From Pseudonocardiales bacterium (lineage in GTDB: Bacteria > Actinomycetota > Actinomycetes > Mycobacteriales > Pseudonocardiaceae), in contig JAODNG010000523.1 of the NCBI GenBank assembly GCA_025465385.1, positions 1-11,852 on the forward strand: DNA of 11,852 nucleotides. Reading direction: 5' to 3'. Shown here piece by piece: positions 1 to 7,015 of the stretch; position 1 is the first letter of the stretch, and each line of letters begins with the position of its first letter. The notes beneath the pieces were generated by a model, which saw only the letters and a program-made list of their open reading frames with translations, had not been told where the DNA came from and did no database searches. The position numbers were made by a program, and so were the translations under genes.

Positions 1-631
1 CGACCGCATTGTCCGGGTTGATCAACACGACGGCGGCTTGCCGGGGCAGCGGCCACTGGACCCGGGCCGCGGCCGCCCGGACGGCTGCCATGTCACCGCG
101 GTCGGACAGCAGTAGCTCGGCCAGCTCATCGCGTAGCCGCTCGCGGGCATGCCCTTCGACGGTCTGCGCCTCGACGAATCCCCGCAGCGACGCCGACGAC
201 AGTTGGTCCACGGCGGCGAACACGACCGTGGCCAATCCCGCGAACATCTCGGTGGGAACACCGAGTCGCAGCGCCGTGTCGGCTACGTGGCGCCAGGCCA
301 CCGCGGCGCCGGTCCGGTAGGCGGCCAGCAGCGGGCTGATATCCCGACACTGCTGGTAGTGGATGCGTCCGATCTCCTCGAACAGGGCCTGCTCGATCCC
401 GGAGGCCAGTTGAGGTGCGATCGTCGACGGATCCCGCTGGGCCAGGCCGACCAGCCGGGAGATGAATCCTTCCGAAGCGCCGAGAATCTCATTGAAGTCC
501 CCGGCGAGGAATTCCGCATAGTCTGTCTGCTGCTCGGCGAGCAGCTCCCGGACTTCGGCCAGGATGGCCGGTAACCGCGCCACGATCGCCGGGACCAGAT
601 CGTGTAGCTGTATGTTTTCCGCTGCGCCCAT
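1..631 (-). CDS. PucR/CdaR-type transcriptional regulator, N-terminal part (C-terminus off the left edge)
   Basis: Seen: an open minus-strand frame of 210 codons from ATG at 631 (RBS-like GGGGG about 8 nt upstream) that runs off the left edge with no stop. The first ~165 residues are helical and resemble the RsbRD_N-type sensor domain found in many actinobacterial PucR-family regulators. Typical stretches are YRTGAAVAWRHV around residue 107 and AAVDQLSSASLRGFVEAQ around residues 141-158. A linker rich in R, E and L follows (ERLRDELAELLLS), then the beginning of the central domain (WPLPRQAAVVLI). Family knowledge: these proteins usually end in a C-terminal PucR-type helix-turn-helix, which would lie outside the window, so DNA binding is inferred. 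It is divergent from hpnC across 148 bp, the usual position for a local regulator, so control of the hopanoid operon is a plausible inference. The ligand is unknown. Confidence 0.8.
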   Translation of the reverse strand, partial: MGAAENIQLHDLVPAIVARLPAILAEVRELLAEQQTDYAEFLAGDFNEILGASEGFISRLVGLAQRDPSTIAPQLASGIEQALFEEIGRIHYQQCRDISPLLAAYRTGAAVAWRHVADTALRLGVPTEMFAGLATVVFAAVDQLSSASLRGFVEAQTVEGHARERLRDELAELLLSDRGDMAAVRAAAARVQWPLPRQAAVVLINPDNAV

Positions 632-779
632 GGCCTGCCCCCGTCATCGCGCGACTCGCCAGCCGGGTGTACCCACTAATCGAGTTCCTGATGCTTTACC
701 CATATGTGACAAGTTCGTGGGCTGAGAACTGACGCATAAGACGCAGAAATATCTCCGCTGACCGCCAGAAGATGGCTTC
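632..779. promoter_or_regulatory. Divergent intergenic region between the PucR-type regulator and hpnC
   Basis: This 148-bp non-coding gap separates divergent genes and must carry the promoters of both, because the next seven plus-strand genes have no other sizeable gap upstream. It is less G+C-rich than its surroundings, especially about 676-755. A GTGACA hexamer (706-711) resembles a -35 box on the plus strand and its complement TTGTCA would serve the minus strand, but neither has a convincing -10 box at 16-18 bp. I therefore do not assign exact promoters. AGAAG at 767-771 is a weak ribosome binding site 8 nt before the hpnC ATG. Confidence 0.6.
654..685. promoter_or_regulatory. Interrupted dyad, candidate operator
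   Basis: Two concentric pairs of inverted blocks share one centre at 669.5: ACTCG (654-658) with CGAGT (681-685), and GGGT (665-668) with ACCC (671-674), the inner pair separated by GT. Nine of 16 base pairs are symmetric. The site lies 23-54 bp upstream of the regulator start and 95-126 bp upstream of hpnC, where a dimeric regulator could act on both genes. Binding by the adjacent regulator is inference; chance is possible at this length. Confidence 0.3.
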
Positions 780-1712
780 ATGGCCCGGGTTTCGGATGCG
801 GATGCGGTGGTGCGCGATCGAGCGCTGCGCCGCCAGCAGCATGCCGAGAACTTTCCGGTCGCGCTGCGGCTGCTTCCGCGGCGGCTGCGGACGGACCTGG
901 TCGCGGTGTATGACGTCGCCCGGGTGATCGACGATCTGGGAGATCAGGCCGCGGGGGACCGGACGGCACTGCTGACCGCGTTCGGGTGCGACCTGGCAAT
1001 GATCTGGGACGGTGGGCAACCCCAGCACCCGGTGCTGCGGCAACTGGCACCTGTGGCGGCGGCGCGTGGACTGGATCGGGAGCCGTTCGAGCGCCTGGTC
1101 CAAGCCAACCTGGTTGACCAGCGAGTGCACCGGTATGCCACATACGCGCAGCTACGTGGGTATTGCACGCTGTCGGCAGACCCGGTCGGCCGGATCGTGC
1201 TCGCCCTGTTTGAAGTGTGTGCTCCGACCGCGACCGAGCTGTCCGACCGGGTCTGCACCGCGCTGCAGCTGATCGAGCACTGGCAAGACGTCGCTGAGGA
1301 CCGTCGGGCCGGGCGGGTCTACCTCCCGGAGGAAGATCTCGCCGCCTTCGGCGTGACCGAGACCGAGCTGGACGGCGCGGTTGCCTCACCGGCCCTGCGC
1401 CGGTTGATGGCCTTCCAGATCACCCGCGCCGCCGAACTGCTCGACTCCGGCGCGCCGCTGGTCGGGCTGCTGCGCGGCTGGGCCCGGCTGGCCGTGGCTG
1501 GATACGTGGCGGGCGGCAGGGCCGCGCTCGACGCGCTACGCCGAGCGGGCGGCGATGTCCTGGCCGGCCCCCCGCGCCCCCGCCGCCGCGACGTGCTGCG
1601 CCACCTCGTGTACCTGCTCAGACACCCTCATCCAGCCAGCACTGCCGACGTTGCGGGGAAGGTCAGTGCGGTGCGGCGGGACGGGTCCACCGGCGGAGGT
1701 GGGGTGACGTGA
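780..1712 (+). CDS. hpnC: HpnC, hydroxysqualene synthase (squalene/phytoene synthase family)
   Basis: 310 residues of the head-to-head prenyl synthase fold (trans-isoprenyl diphosphate synthase, head-to-head type). Family knowledge: in the HpnCDE route HpnC converts presqualene diphosphate, made by HpnD, to hydroxysqualene. Seen: HpnC-like N-terminus ENFPVALRLLP (residues 23-33); first Asp-rich motif YDVARVIDDLGD (44-55); YCTLSADPVGRIV (128-140); second motif WQDVAED (168-174) followed by GRVYLPEEDLAAFG (178-191). The second motif reads D-V-A-E-D, keeping the acidic pattern. The ATG at 780 was chosen because it gives the expected N-terminus; the ATG at 772 is out of frame. First gene of the operon; its stop overlaps the hpnD start by 4 bases (GTGA), implying translational coupling. 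The C-terminus is rich in G, R and T. HpnC rather than HpnD is assigned by order and N-terminal signature. Confidence 0.9.
   Translation: MARVSDADAVVRDRALRRQQHAENFPVALRLLPRRLRTDLVAVYDVARVIDDLGDQAAGDRTALLTAFGCDLAMIWDGGQPQHPVLRQLAPVAAARGLDREPFERLVQANLVDQRVHRYATYAQLRGYCTLSADPVGRIVLALFEVCAPTATELSDRVCTALQLIEHWQDVAEDRRAGRVYLPEEDLAAFGVTETELDGAVASPALRRLMAFQITRAAELLDSGAPLVGLLRGWARLAVAGYVAGGRAALDALRRAGGDVLAGPPRPRRRDVLRHLVYLLRHPHPASTADVAGKVSAVRRDGSTGGGGVT
1695..1700 (+). promoter_or_regulatory. Ribosome binding site for hpnD (supports GTG start)
   Basis: GGAGGT ends 8 nt before the GTG at 1709, inside the last codons of hpnC. It supports the GTG start, which overlaps the hpnC stop (1709-1712), over later in-frame starts. 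Confidence 0.75.
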
Positions 1713-2623
1713 CCAGTATCACAGTCAGTGTTGCGGACGCGTTCGAGCTGTGTGAGTCGATCACCAGGACGCAGGCGCGCAACTTCTACTACGGCATCCG
1801 GCTGCTGCGCCCGGACAAGCGCGCGGCGCTGTGCGCGGTGTACGCGCTGGACCGGCGGATCGACGACATCGGCGATGGTGATCTACCCCGCGCCGACAAG
1901 CTAGCCGCACTAGCACAGCTCCGGGGCGCGATGGCTGATCTGGACCGTCCCGGGCCGGACCCGGTGCTCATCGCGGTCGCCGAGGTGGCACGGCGGCTTC
2001 CGCTGCCGCTGGGTGCCGTCGACGAGCTGATCGACGGCGTCGAGATGGACGTGCTGGGCCGGCATTACGCCGACTTCGACGAACTGGCCGGCTACTGCCG
2101 ATGTGTGGCCGGCACGGTCGGCCGGCTGTGCTTGGCGGTATTCGGCAGCCGCCGCGCTGACCCCCGGGCGCCGGAGTACGCCGACGCGCTGGGCATCGCC
2201 CTGCAGCAGGTGAACATTTTGCGAGACATCCGTGAGGATCTCGGCAACGGCCGCGTCTACCTTCCGCAACAGGACCTGGATCGGTTCGGTGTGCAACTGG
2301 CGCTCGACGAGCGGGGCGTCCTGGTCGATGCCCAAGGCCGGCTGACCGCGCTGATCCGCTACAGCGCGCAACGTGCCCACGAATGGTACGCCCACGGCCT
2401 GGAGCTGATCCCGCTGTTGGACCGGCGTAGCGCGGCGTGCTGCACCGCGATGTCCGGGATCTACCTGCGGCTACTGGACCGTATAGCCGAGCAACCCAGC
2501 CTGGTGTTCGACCGGCGGCTGTCACTGTCGGGTTGGCAGAAAGCGGAGGTAGCGATGCGCGCCCTGGTCGGGACATCAGCGTCGGGCTCGGCGTCGGGCT
2601 CGGCTTGGGGAGCGTCGGCATGA
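1709..2623 (+). CDS. hpnD: HpnD, presqualene diphosphate synthase
   Basis: 304 residues, squalene/phytoene synthase family. Family knowledge: HpnD joins two farnesyl diphosphates head to head to give presqualene diphosphate, the first step of the HpnCDE route. Seen: ARNFYYGIRLLRPDKRAAL (23-41), typical of this family; first motif YALDRRIDDIGD (45-56); IDGVEMD (108-114); YCRCVAGTVGRL (129-140); second motif NILRDIREDLGNGRVYLP (169-186) with the DIRED core. All Mg/diphosphate ligands appear intact. It starts at GTG, overlapping the hpnC stop, and its own stop overlaps the hpnE start (ATGA). The last ~16 residues are a low-complexity Ser/Gly/Ala tail encoded by a 12-bp tandem repeat; this stretch also holds the hpnE ribosome binding site and is unlikely to be part of the fold. 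The stronger second motif and order after hpnC favour HpnD. Confidence 0.92.
   Translation: MTSITVSVADAFELCESITRTQARNFYYGIRLLRPDKRAALCAVYALDRRIDDIGDGDLPRADKLAALAQLRGAMADLDRPGPDPVLIAVAEVARRLPLPLGAVDELIDGVEMDVLGRHYADFDELAGYCRCVAGTVGRLCLAVFGSRRADPRAPEYADALGIALQQVNILRDIREDLGNGRVYLPQQDLDRFGVQLALDERGVLVDAQGRLTALIRYSAQRAHEWYAHGLELIPLLDRRSAACCTAMSGIYLRLLDRIAEQPSLVFDRRLSLSGWQKAEVAMRALVGTSASGSASGSAWGASA
2579..2602 (+). repeat. Two tandem copies of a 12-bp unit at the hpnD 3' end
   Basis: The unit GCGTCGGGCTCG occurs at 2579-2590 and exactly again at 2591-2602, followed by a degenerate third start (GCTTGGGG). It encodes the Ala/Ser/Gly-Ser tail of HpnD. A slippage-type duplication is the simple explanation. 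Confidence 0.85.
2607..2612 (+). promoter_or_regulatory. Ribosome binding site for hpnE (decides its start)
   Basis: GGGGAG ends 7 nt before the ATG at 2620. The hpnE frame stays open 61 codons further upstream (to 2437), but those codons lie entirely inside hpnD, and the Rossmann strand begins immediately after the 2620 start, so 2620 is the start. Confidence 0.75.
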
Positions 2624-3996
2624 TCCGGCGGGTCGCGGTGATCGGCGGTGGCCTGGCGGGCATCACCGCGGGGTTGCAGTGCGTTGACGCGGGCTGCCAG
2701 GTCACCGTGTTCGAGTCCCGGCCGCAGCTGGGTGGCCTGACCCATTCGTTTGCCCGCGGTGACCTCAACGTCGACAACGGTCAGCATGTCTTCCTGCGCT
2801 GCTGCACGTCCTACCGGGCCTTGCTGCGCCGCCTTGGGGTGGCCGATCGCGTCGAGCTGCAACCGCGGCTGGCCATCCCGGTCTGCTCGCCCGGCGCCGA
2901 GGCGCCGGTGTGGCTGCGTCGCACCGCGCTGCCCGCGCCGCTACATCTGGCCGCGTCGCTGCTGCAATACCGCCCGCTGAGCACCGTGGAGCGGGTGCGC
3001 TTCGCGCTGGCCGCCGTCGCGTTGCGGCGGGTCGACCCGACGCTGGCGGCAACCGACGAGCAGAACTTCGGCACCTGGCTGCGCCGGCACGGCCAAAGCG
3101 ACCACGCCATCTCCGCGCTGTGGGAACTCGTCGGGATCGCCACCTTGAACTCGCGAGCGGATCACGCCTCGCTGAGCCTGGCCGCCACGGTGTTCCAGGA
3201 GGGACTGCTCACCGACGCGTCCGCCGCGGACATCGGCTGGTCGCTGGTGCCGCTGCGGGAGCTGCACGGCGATCCGGCGCTGGCCTGCCTCGCCGCAGCG
3301 GGAGCGCAGGTGCGAACCAACGCGACCGTGCGGGGCATCGAACCGGTCGGCGGCGGTCTGATTGCCGGCTCGGCCGGCGGTGGCTGGCGGATCAGCACCG
3401 ACGATGGTCCGACGACTGCTGACCAGGTGATCCTGGCGGTGCCGCCCGCTGCGGCCGAACAGCTGCTGCCGGTGGACAGCATCACGGCCGCGCCAGGTTG
3501 GTCGCAGCGGCTGGGCAGCGTCCCCATCATCAACGTCCACGTGGTGCTGGATCGGCCGGTGCTCAGCGAGCCGTTCATCGCCGGGGTGGACACGCCGGTG
3601 CAGTGGGTCTTCGACCGCACCGCGCAGTCCCGCCTGCGCCACGGGCAGTACCTCGCAGTGTCGCTGTCCGCGGCGGACGACCTGGTCAACACCCCGACGG
3701 CCGACTTGCGAGCCCAGTTCCTGCCCGAGCTGACCGCGCTGCTGCCGAGAATGCGCGACGCGCAGGTGCGCGACTTCTTCGTCACTCGGGAACGGCATGC
3801 GACTTTCCGACCGGCCCCCGGTAGCGCTGCGCTGCGGCCAACTGCGGTGACCGCGGCACGGGGACTATTCCTGGCCGGCGCGTGGACCGCCACCGGCTGG
3901 CCGGCGACCATGGAAGGCGCCGCTCGCAGCGGAGCGGCGGCCGCCACTGCCCTGCTCGAAACGAGTCCGATGGATATTGCCGCGGAGGTGGCGTGA
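2620..3996 (+). CDS. hpnE: HpnE, hydroxysqualene dehydroxylase (FAD-dependent amine oxidase fold)
   Basis: 458 residues. Family knowledge: HpnE is a flavoprotein that reductively removes the hydroxyl of hydroxysqualene to give squalene. Seen: N-terminal dinucleotide-binding fold VAVIGGGLAGITAGL (5-19) with the acidic ribose-binding E32 at the end of the second strand, then PQLGGLTHSF (35-44) and DNGQHVF (52-58), characteristic of HpnE and carotenoid-desaturase-like oxidases. The C-terminal FAD motif GLFLAGAWTATGWPATMEGA (415-434) is followed by the usual ARSG helix. No signal peptide or membrane segment is seen. Start at 2620 overlaps the hpnD stop; the stop overlaps the next start (TGATG). 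With hpnC and hpnD it completes the three-enzyme farnesyl diphosphate to squalene module, so no single-enzyme squalene synthase is needed. Confidence 0.93.
   Translation: MIRRVAVIGGGLAGITAGLQCVDAGCQVTVFESRPQLGGLTHSFARGDLNVDNGQHVFLRCCTSYRALLRRLGVADRVELQPRLAIPVCSPGAEAPVWLRRTALPAPLHLAASLLQYRPLSTVERVRFALAAVALRRVDPTLAATDEQNFGTWLRRHGQSDHAISALWELVGIATLNSRADHASLSLAATVFQEGLLTDASAADIGWSLVPLRELHGDPALACLAAAGAQVRTNATVRGIEPVGGGLIAGSAGGGWRISTDDGPTTADQVILAVPPAAAEQLLPVDSITAAPGWSQRLGSVPIINVHVVLDRPVLSEPFIAGVDTPVQWVFDRTAQSRLRHGQYLAVSLSAADDLVNTPTADLRAQFLPELTALLPRMRDAQVRDFFVTRERHATFRPAPGSAALRPTAVTAARGLFLAGAWTATGWPATMEGAARSGAAAATALLETSPMDIAAEVA
3984..3988 (+). promoter_or_regulatory. Ribosome binding site for the polyprenyl synthase gene (decides its start)
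   Basis: GGAGG ends 7 nt before the ATG at 3996. The frame is open back to 3882, but that extension would lie inside hpnE; the 3996 ATG has the site and the TGATG overlap. Confidence 0.75.
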
Positions 3997-5078
3997 TGAC
4001 CGCTGACGCACTGAGGACCGAAGCGGTCTTCACCGCCGAGGTGTCCCCGACCCCCGCCCCAGTCCGGCCGGGAGCGCCCAGCGTGCTGCGCCGGGCTCGG
4101 GACGCGGTGGCCCCGGCGACGCGGGCATTCATCGCGCGGCTGGACGAGACCAGCGCAGCGATCGCCTCGTACCACCTGGGATGGACAGATACTGCCGGCG
4201 TTCCCATCCGCGGCGACGGCGGCAAGGCCGTCCGCCCTGCGCTGGCCACGTTGTCCGCGCAGGCGGCCGGTGCCCCGGCGCGCACCGGAGTCCCGGGCGC
4301 GGTCGCCGTCGAGCTGGTGCACAACTTCTCCCTGGTGCACGACGATGTGATGGACGGCGACACCGAACGCCGGCACCGGCCCACGGTGTGGGCGGTATGG
4401 GGCACCACCAGCGCGATCCTCACCGGAGACGCGCTACTGGCACTGGCCCAGGAGGTGCTGCTGGACAGCGCCTCACCGCACCGGGCCGCCGCCGCGCGGC
4501 TGCTCGCCGAAGCCACCCGCCACCTCGTCCGCGGCCAAGTCCAGGACGTCGCCTTCGAGCGACGCTGCGACGTCACCCTCGAGCAGTGCCTGGAAATGGT
4601 GTCGGGCAAGACCGGCGCCCTACTCTCGGCCAGCGCAGCGATCGGCGCCGTGCTGGCCGGCGCGCCAGCGGACGTGGTCGGCTCGCTGTCCACCTTCGGT
4701 GCGCAGTTAGGGATCGCATTCCAGCTGGTCGACGACCTGCTGGGGATCTGGGGTGATCCCGCGGTCACCGGCAAACCGGTGTTCTCCGACCTGCGCTCGC
4801 GCAAGAAGACCCTGCCGGTGACCTACGCGCTCAGCCACGGCGGTCCGGCCGGCCGTGAGCTGGCTCGCTGGCTCGCCGACTCGGACATGCCAGGTGAGGC
4901 AGGGTTACGGCAGGTCGCCGAGCTGGTCGAAGCCGCGGGAGGGCGGGACTGGGCGGCCGCCGAGGCCCAGCGCCGTGTCGCTGCGGCCACTCACGCGCTC
5001 GGAGGCGTCCCGATGCGAGCCGGCCCGCGGGAGGACCTGGTCGCGATCGCGCACTTCATCGTCGCCAGGGAGGCCTGA
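3996..5078 (+). CDS. Polyprenyl diphosphate synthase (probable farnesyl diphosphate synthase)
   Basis: 360 residues, head-to-tail trans-isoprenyl diphosphate synthase. Seen: GGKAVRP (75-81), the substrate-binding GGKxxRP pattern; first Asp-rich motif HDDVMDGD (115-122); KTGALLSASAAIG (205-217); second Asp-rich motif FQLVDDLLGIWGD (242-254); and RSRKKTLPVTYAL (267-279). The catalytic Asp, Arg and Lys residues look complete. The first motif is DDxxD without the two-residue insert of many bacterial farnesyl synthases, with Phe at the -5 position, so chain length (C15 or C20) cannot be fixed from sequence. Context between squalene-making genes and shc argues for farnesyl diphosphate, the HpnD substrate (inference). 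The first ~35 residues are a Pro/Ala/Thr-rich, probably disordered extension. The gene overlaps hpnE upstream and shc downstream, each by one base (TGATG). Confidence 0.88.
   Translation: MTADALRTEAVFTAEVSPTPAPVRPGAPSVLRRARDAVAPATRAFIARLDETSAAIASYHLGWTDTAGVPIRGDGGKAVRPALATLSAQAAGAPARTGVPGAVAVELVHNFSLVHDDVMDGDTERRHRPTVWAVWGTTSAILTGDALLALAQEVLLDSASPHRAAAARLLAEATRHLVRGQVQDVAFERRCDVTLEQCLEMVSGKTGALLSASAAIGAVLAGAPADVVGSLSTFGAQLGIAFQLVDDLLGIWGDPAVTGKPVFSDLRSRKKTLPVTYALSHGGPAGRELARWLADSDMPGEAGLRQVAELVEAAGGRDWAAAEAQRRVAAATHALGGVPMRAGPREDLVAIAHFIVAREA
5068..5073 (+). promoter_or_regulatory. Ribosome binding site for shc
   Basis: GGGAGG ends 4 nt before the ATG at 5078, closer than usual spacing. The start overlaps the preceding stop (TGATG), so re-initiation by terminating ribosomes is likely. 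Confidence 0.6.
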
Positions 5079-7015
5079 TGACCCGCACCAGTTCAACCGT
5101 CGACAGCATGGCCAGCCAGCCGCGCTCGGCTGCACAGGCGCTGGCCGCCGCGGTCGCGAACTTGCGCGAGCGTCAGGATCCGCAGGGATGGTGGAAGGGT
5201 GACCTGGACACCAACGTCACCATGGACGCCGAAGACCTGCTGTTACGCGAGTTCCTCAGCATCCGTACCGCGGGCGAGACCGAGGAAGCCGCCCGGTGGA
5301 TCCGGTCGCAGCAGCGCGAAGACGGCAGCTGGGCGGTGTATTACGGCGGGCCGGGTGAGCTGTCCACCACCGTCGAGGCCTGGGTGGCGTTGCGCCTGGC
5401 CGGCGACGCCGCCGACGCCCCGCACCTGGCGCGCGCGGCGGAGTTCGTCCGGGCTAACGGGGGCCTGGAGCGCAGCCGGGTGTTCACCCGGATCTGGCTG
5501 GCCATGTTCGGGCTGTGGTCGTGGGACGACCTGCCCCACCTGCCCCCAGAACTGATCTTCTTCCCGAAGTGGTTCCCGTTCAACGTCTACGACTGGGGAT
5601 GCTGGGCCCGGCAGACGATCGTGCCGTTGACCATCGTCTGCACCCTGCGCCCGGTGCGTTCACTGCCCTTCGGGGTCGATGAGCTTCGTACCGGTAGCGC
5701 GGCATTGCGCCCGGAAGCAGCCCCCGCCCCGCCGTGGACCTGGGCCGGCTTCTTCCAGCGCACCGACCGGGTGCTGCACGCCTACTCGCGGCGGCCAGTG
5801 CGCCCGTTACGCCGAGCTGCGATGCGCCGCGCCGCGGAGTGGATCCTGGCCCGGCAGGAGGCCGACGGTTGCTGGGGCGGCATCCAGCCGCCATGGGTGT
5901 ATTCCTTGCTCGCCTTGCACCTGTTGGGCTACTCGCTGGACCACCCGTCGCTGCGAGCGGGCCTTGCGGGACTGGAGGGATTCGTTCTCCGCGAGAAGAC
6001 CGCGGACGGGTGGGTCCGGCGGTTGGAGGCCTGCCAGTCCCCGGTGTGGGACACCGTGCTGGCGGTCACCGCCCTGCTCGACGCGGGAGTCCCTGCCGAC
6101 GACCCCGCGGTGGCCCAGGCGAGCGACTGGCTGCTCGGCGAGGAAGTCCGGGTGCCCGGTGACTGGGCGGTCCGCCGGCCGGGGCTCGCGCCGGGCGGGT
6201 GGGCCTTCGAGTTCCACAACGACACCTACCCCGACACCGACGACACTGCCGAGGCGGTGCTCGCGCTGCGGCGCGTCGGCCTGACTGATCGGAGCGCCCT
6301 GGATCGCGGCGTCGCCTGGCTGATCGGGATGCAGTGCAAAGATGGCGGCTGGGGCGCTTTCGACGCCGACAACACCCGGACGCTGTGCACGAAGCTGCCG
6401 TTCTGCGATTTCGGCGAGGTGATCGACCCGCCGTCGGCGGACGTCACGGCCCATGTCGTCGAAGCGCTGGCCGCCGAGGGTTTGGCCGACGGGGTGGCCT
6501 GCCGGCGCGGCGTGCAATGGCTGCTCGCTGCGCAGGAGCCCGACGGATCCTGGTTCGGCCGGTGGGGCGCGAACTACGTCTACGGAATCGGCGGTGTGGT
6601 GCCCGCGCTCGTCGCGGCCGGGATAGCGGCCGACTCCTTGTGCATTCGCCGGGCGATCCGGTGGTTGGAGCAGCACCAGAACGACGACGGCGGGTGGGGC
6701 GAAGACCTGCGCTCCTATGACAACCGGGCGTGGGCCGGGCGCGGTGAGTCGACCGCCTCGCAGACCGCCTGGGCCCTGCTGGCCCTGTTGGCCGCCGGCG
6801 AGGGATGCGACGCCCGCGAGCGGGGCGAGCAATTAGACGTGGTGCGGCGCGGTGTGCGGTGGCTGTGTGACACCCAGCGCTCGGATGGATCGTGGGACGA
6901 GCCGCAGTTTACCGGCACTGGATTCCCAGGCGACTTCTACATCAACTACCACCTCTACCGGATGGTGTTCCCGATCACCGCCTTGGGCCGGTATCTCGGC
7001 GGTGGCGCGCCATGA
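5078..7015 (+). CDS. shc: Squalene-hopene cyclase
   Basis: 645 residues, within the usual range for the family. Family knowledge: a monotopic membrane class II triterpene cyclase that protonates squalene and folds it to hopene and hopanol. Seen: catalytic DxDD motif DTDD (386-389) in the context NDTYPDTDDTAEAV; repeated QW motifs, QQREDGSW (78-85), RQEADGCW (259-266), QCKDGGW (419-425), QEPDGSW (486-492), QNDDGGW (534-540) and QRSDGSW (600-606); the channel/membrane region LIFFPKWFPFNVYDWGCWAR (159-178); and the C-terminal signature GTGFPGDFYINYHLYR (613-628). All expected landmarks are present, so it should be active. The first ~18 residues are a variable polar extension. Its ATG overlaps the stop of the prenyl synthase by one base; its stop overlaps the start of the hpnG-ispH fusion (ATGA). 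It is the defining enzyme of the locus. Confidence 0.97.
   Translation: MTRTSSTVDSMASQPRSAAQALAAAVANLRERQDPQGWWKGDLDTNVTMDAEDLLLREFLSIRTAGETEEAARWIRSQQREDGSWAVYYGGPGELSTTVEAWVALRLAGDAADAPHLARAAEFVRANGGLERSRVFTRIWLAMFGLWSWDDLPHLPPELIFFPKWFPFNVYDWGCWARQTIVPLTIVCTLRPVRSLPFGVDELRTGSAALRPEAAPAPPWTWAGFFQRTDRVLHAYSRRPVRPLRRAAMRRAAEWILARQEADGCWGGIQPPWVYSLLALHLLGYSLDHPSLRAGLAGLEGFVLREKTADGWVRRLEACQSPVWDTVLAVTALLDAGVPADDPAVAQASDWLLGEEVRVPGDWAVRRPGLAPGGWAFEFHNDTYPDTDDTAEAVLALRRVGLTDRSALDRGVAWLIGMQCKDGGWGAFDADNTRTLCTKLPFCDFGEVIDPPSADVTAHVVEALAAEGLADGVACRRGVQWLLAAQEPDGSWFGRWGANYVYGIGGVVPALVAAGIAADSLCIRRAIRWLEQHQNDDGGWGEDLRSYDNRAWAGRGESTASQTAWALLALLAAGEGCDARERGEQLDVVRRGVRWLCDTQRSDGSWDEPQFTGTGFPGDFYINYHLYRMVFPITALGRYLGGGAP

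Noticed and set aside
701..706. CATATG palindrome in the divergent promoter region
   Set aside because: A six-base palindrome is expected by chance, and the symmetry does not extend outward.
2437..2619. Upstream extension of the hpnE frame by 61 codons
   Set aside because: It lies wholly inside hpnD; the ribosome binding site and FAD-binding strand place the start at 2620.
3882..3995. Upstream extension of the polyprenyl synthase frame by 38 codons
   Set aside because: It lies inside hpnE; GGAGG and the TGATG overlap support 3996.
3996..4100. Pro/Ala-rich N-terminus of the polyprenyl synthase as a family 2 encapsulin cargo signal
   Set aside because: No encapsulin shell gene is present in the window and the extension has no motif I can identify as a targeting sequence.
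3162..4376. Long minus-strand open frame (404 codons) opposite hpnE and the polyprenyl synthase
   Set aside because: Composition is typical of an antisense shadow in high-GC DNA, with no recognisable motifs, and the plus strand codes two clear enzymes.
5807..6832. Long minus-strand open frame (341 codons) opposite shc
   Set aside because: Shadow of shc: no domain signature, and the plus strand carries all QW and DxDD motifs.
6892..7011. Upstream extension of the hpnG-ispH frame by 40 codons
   Set aside because: It lies inside the conserved shc C-terminus; the 7012 ATG begins directly at the first predicted strand.
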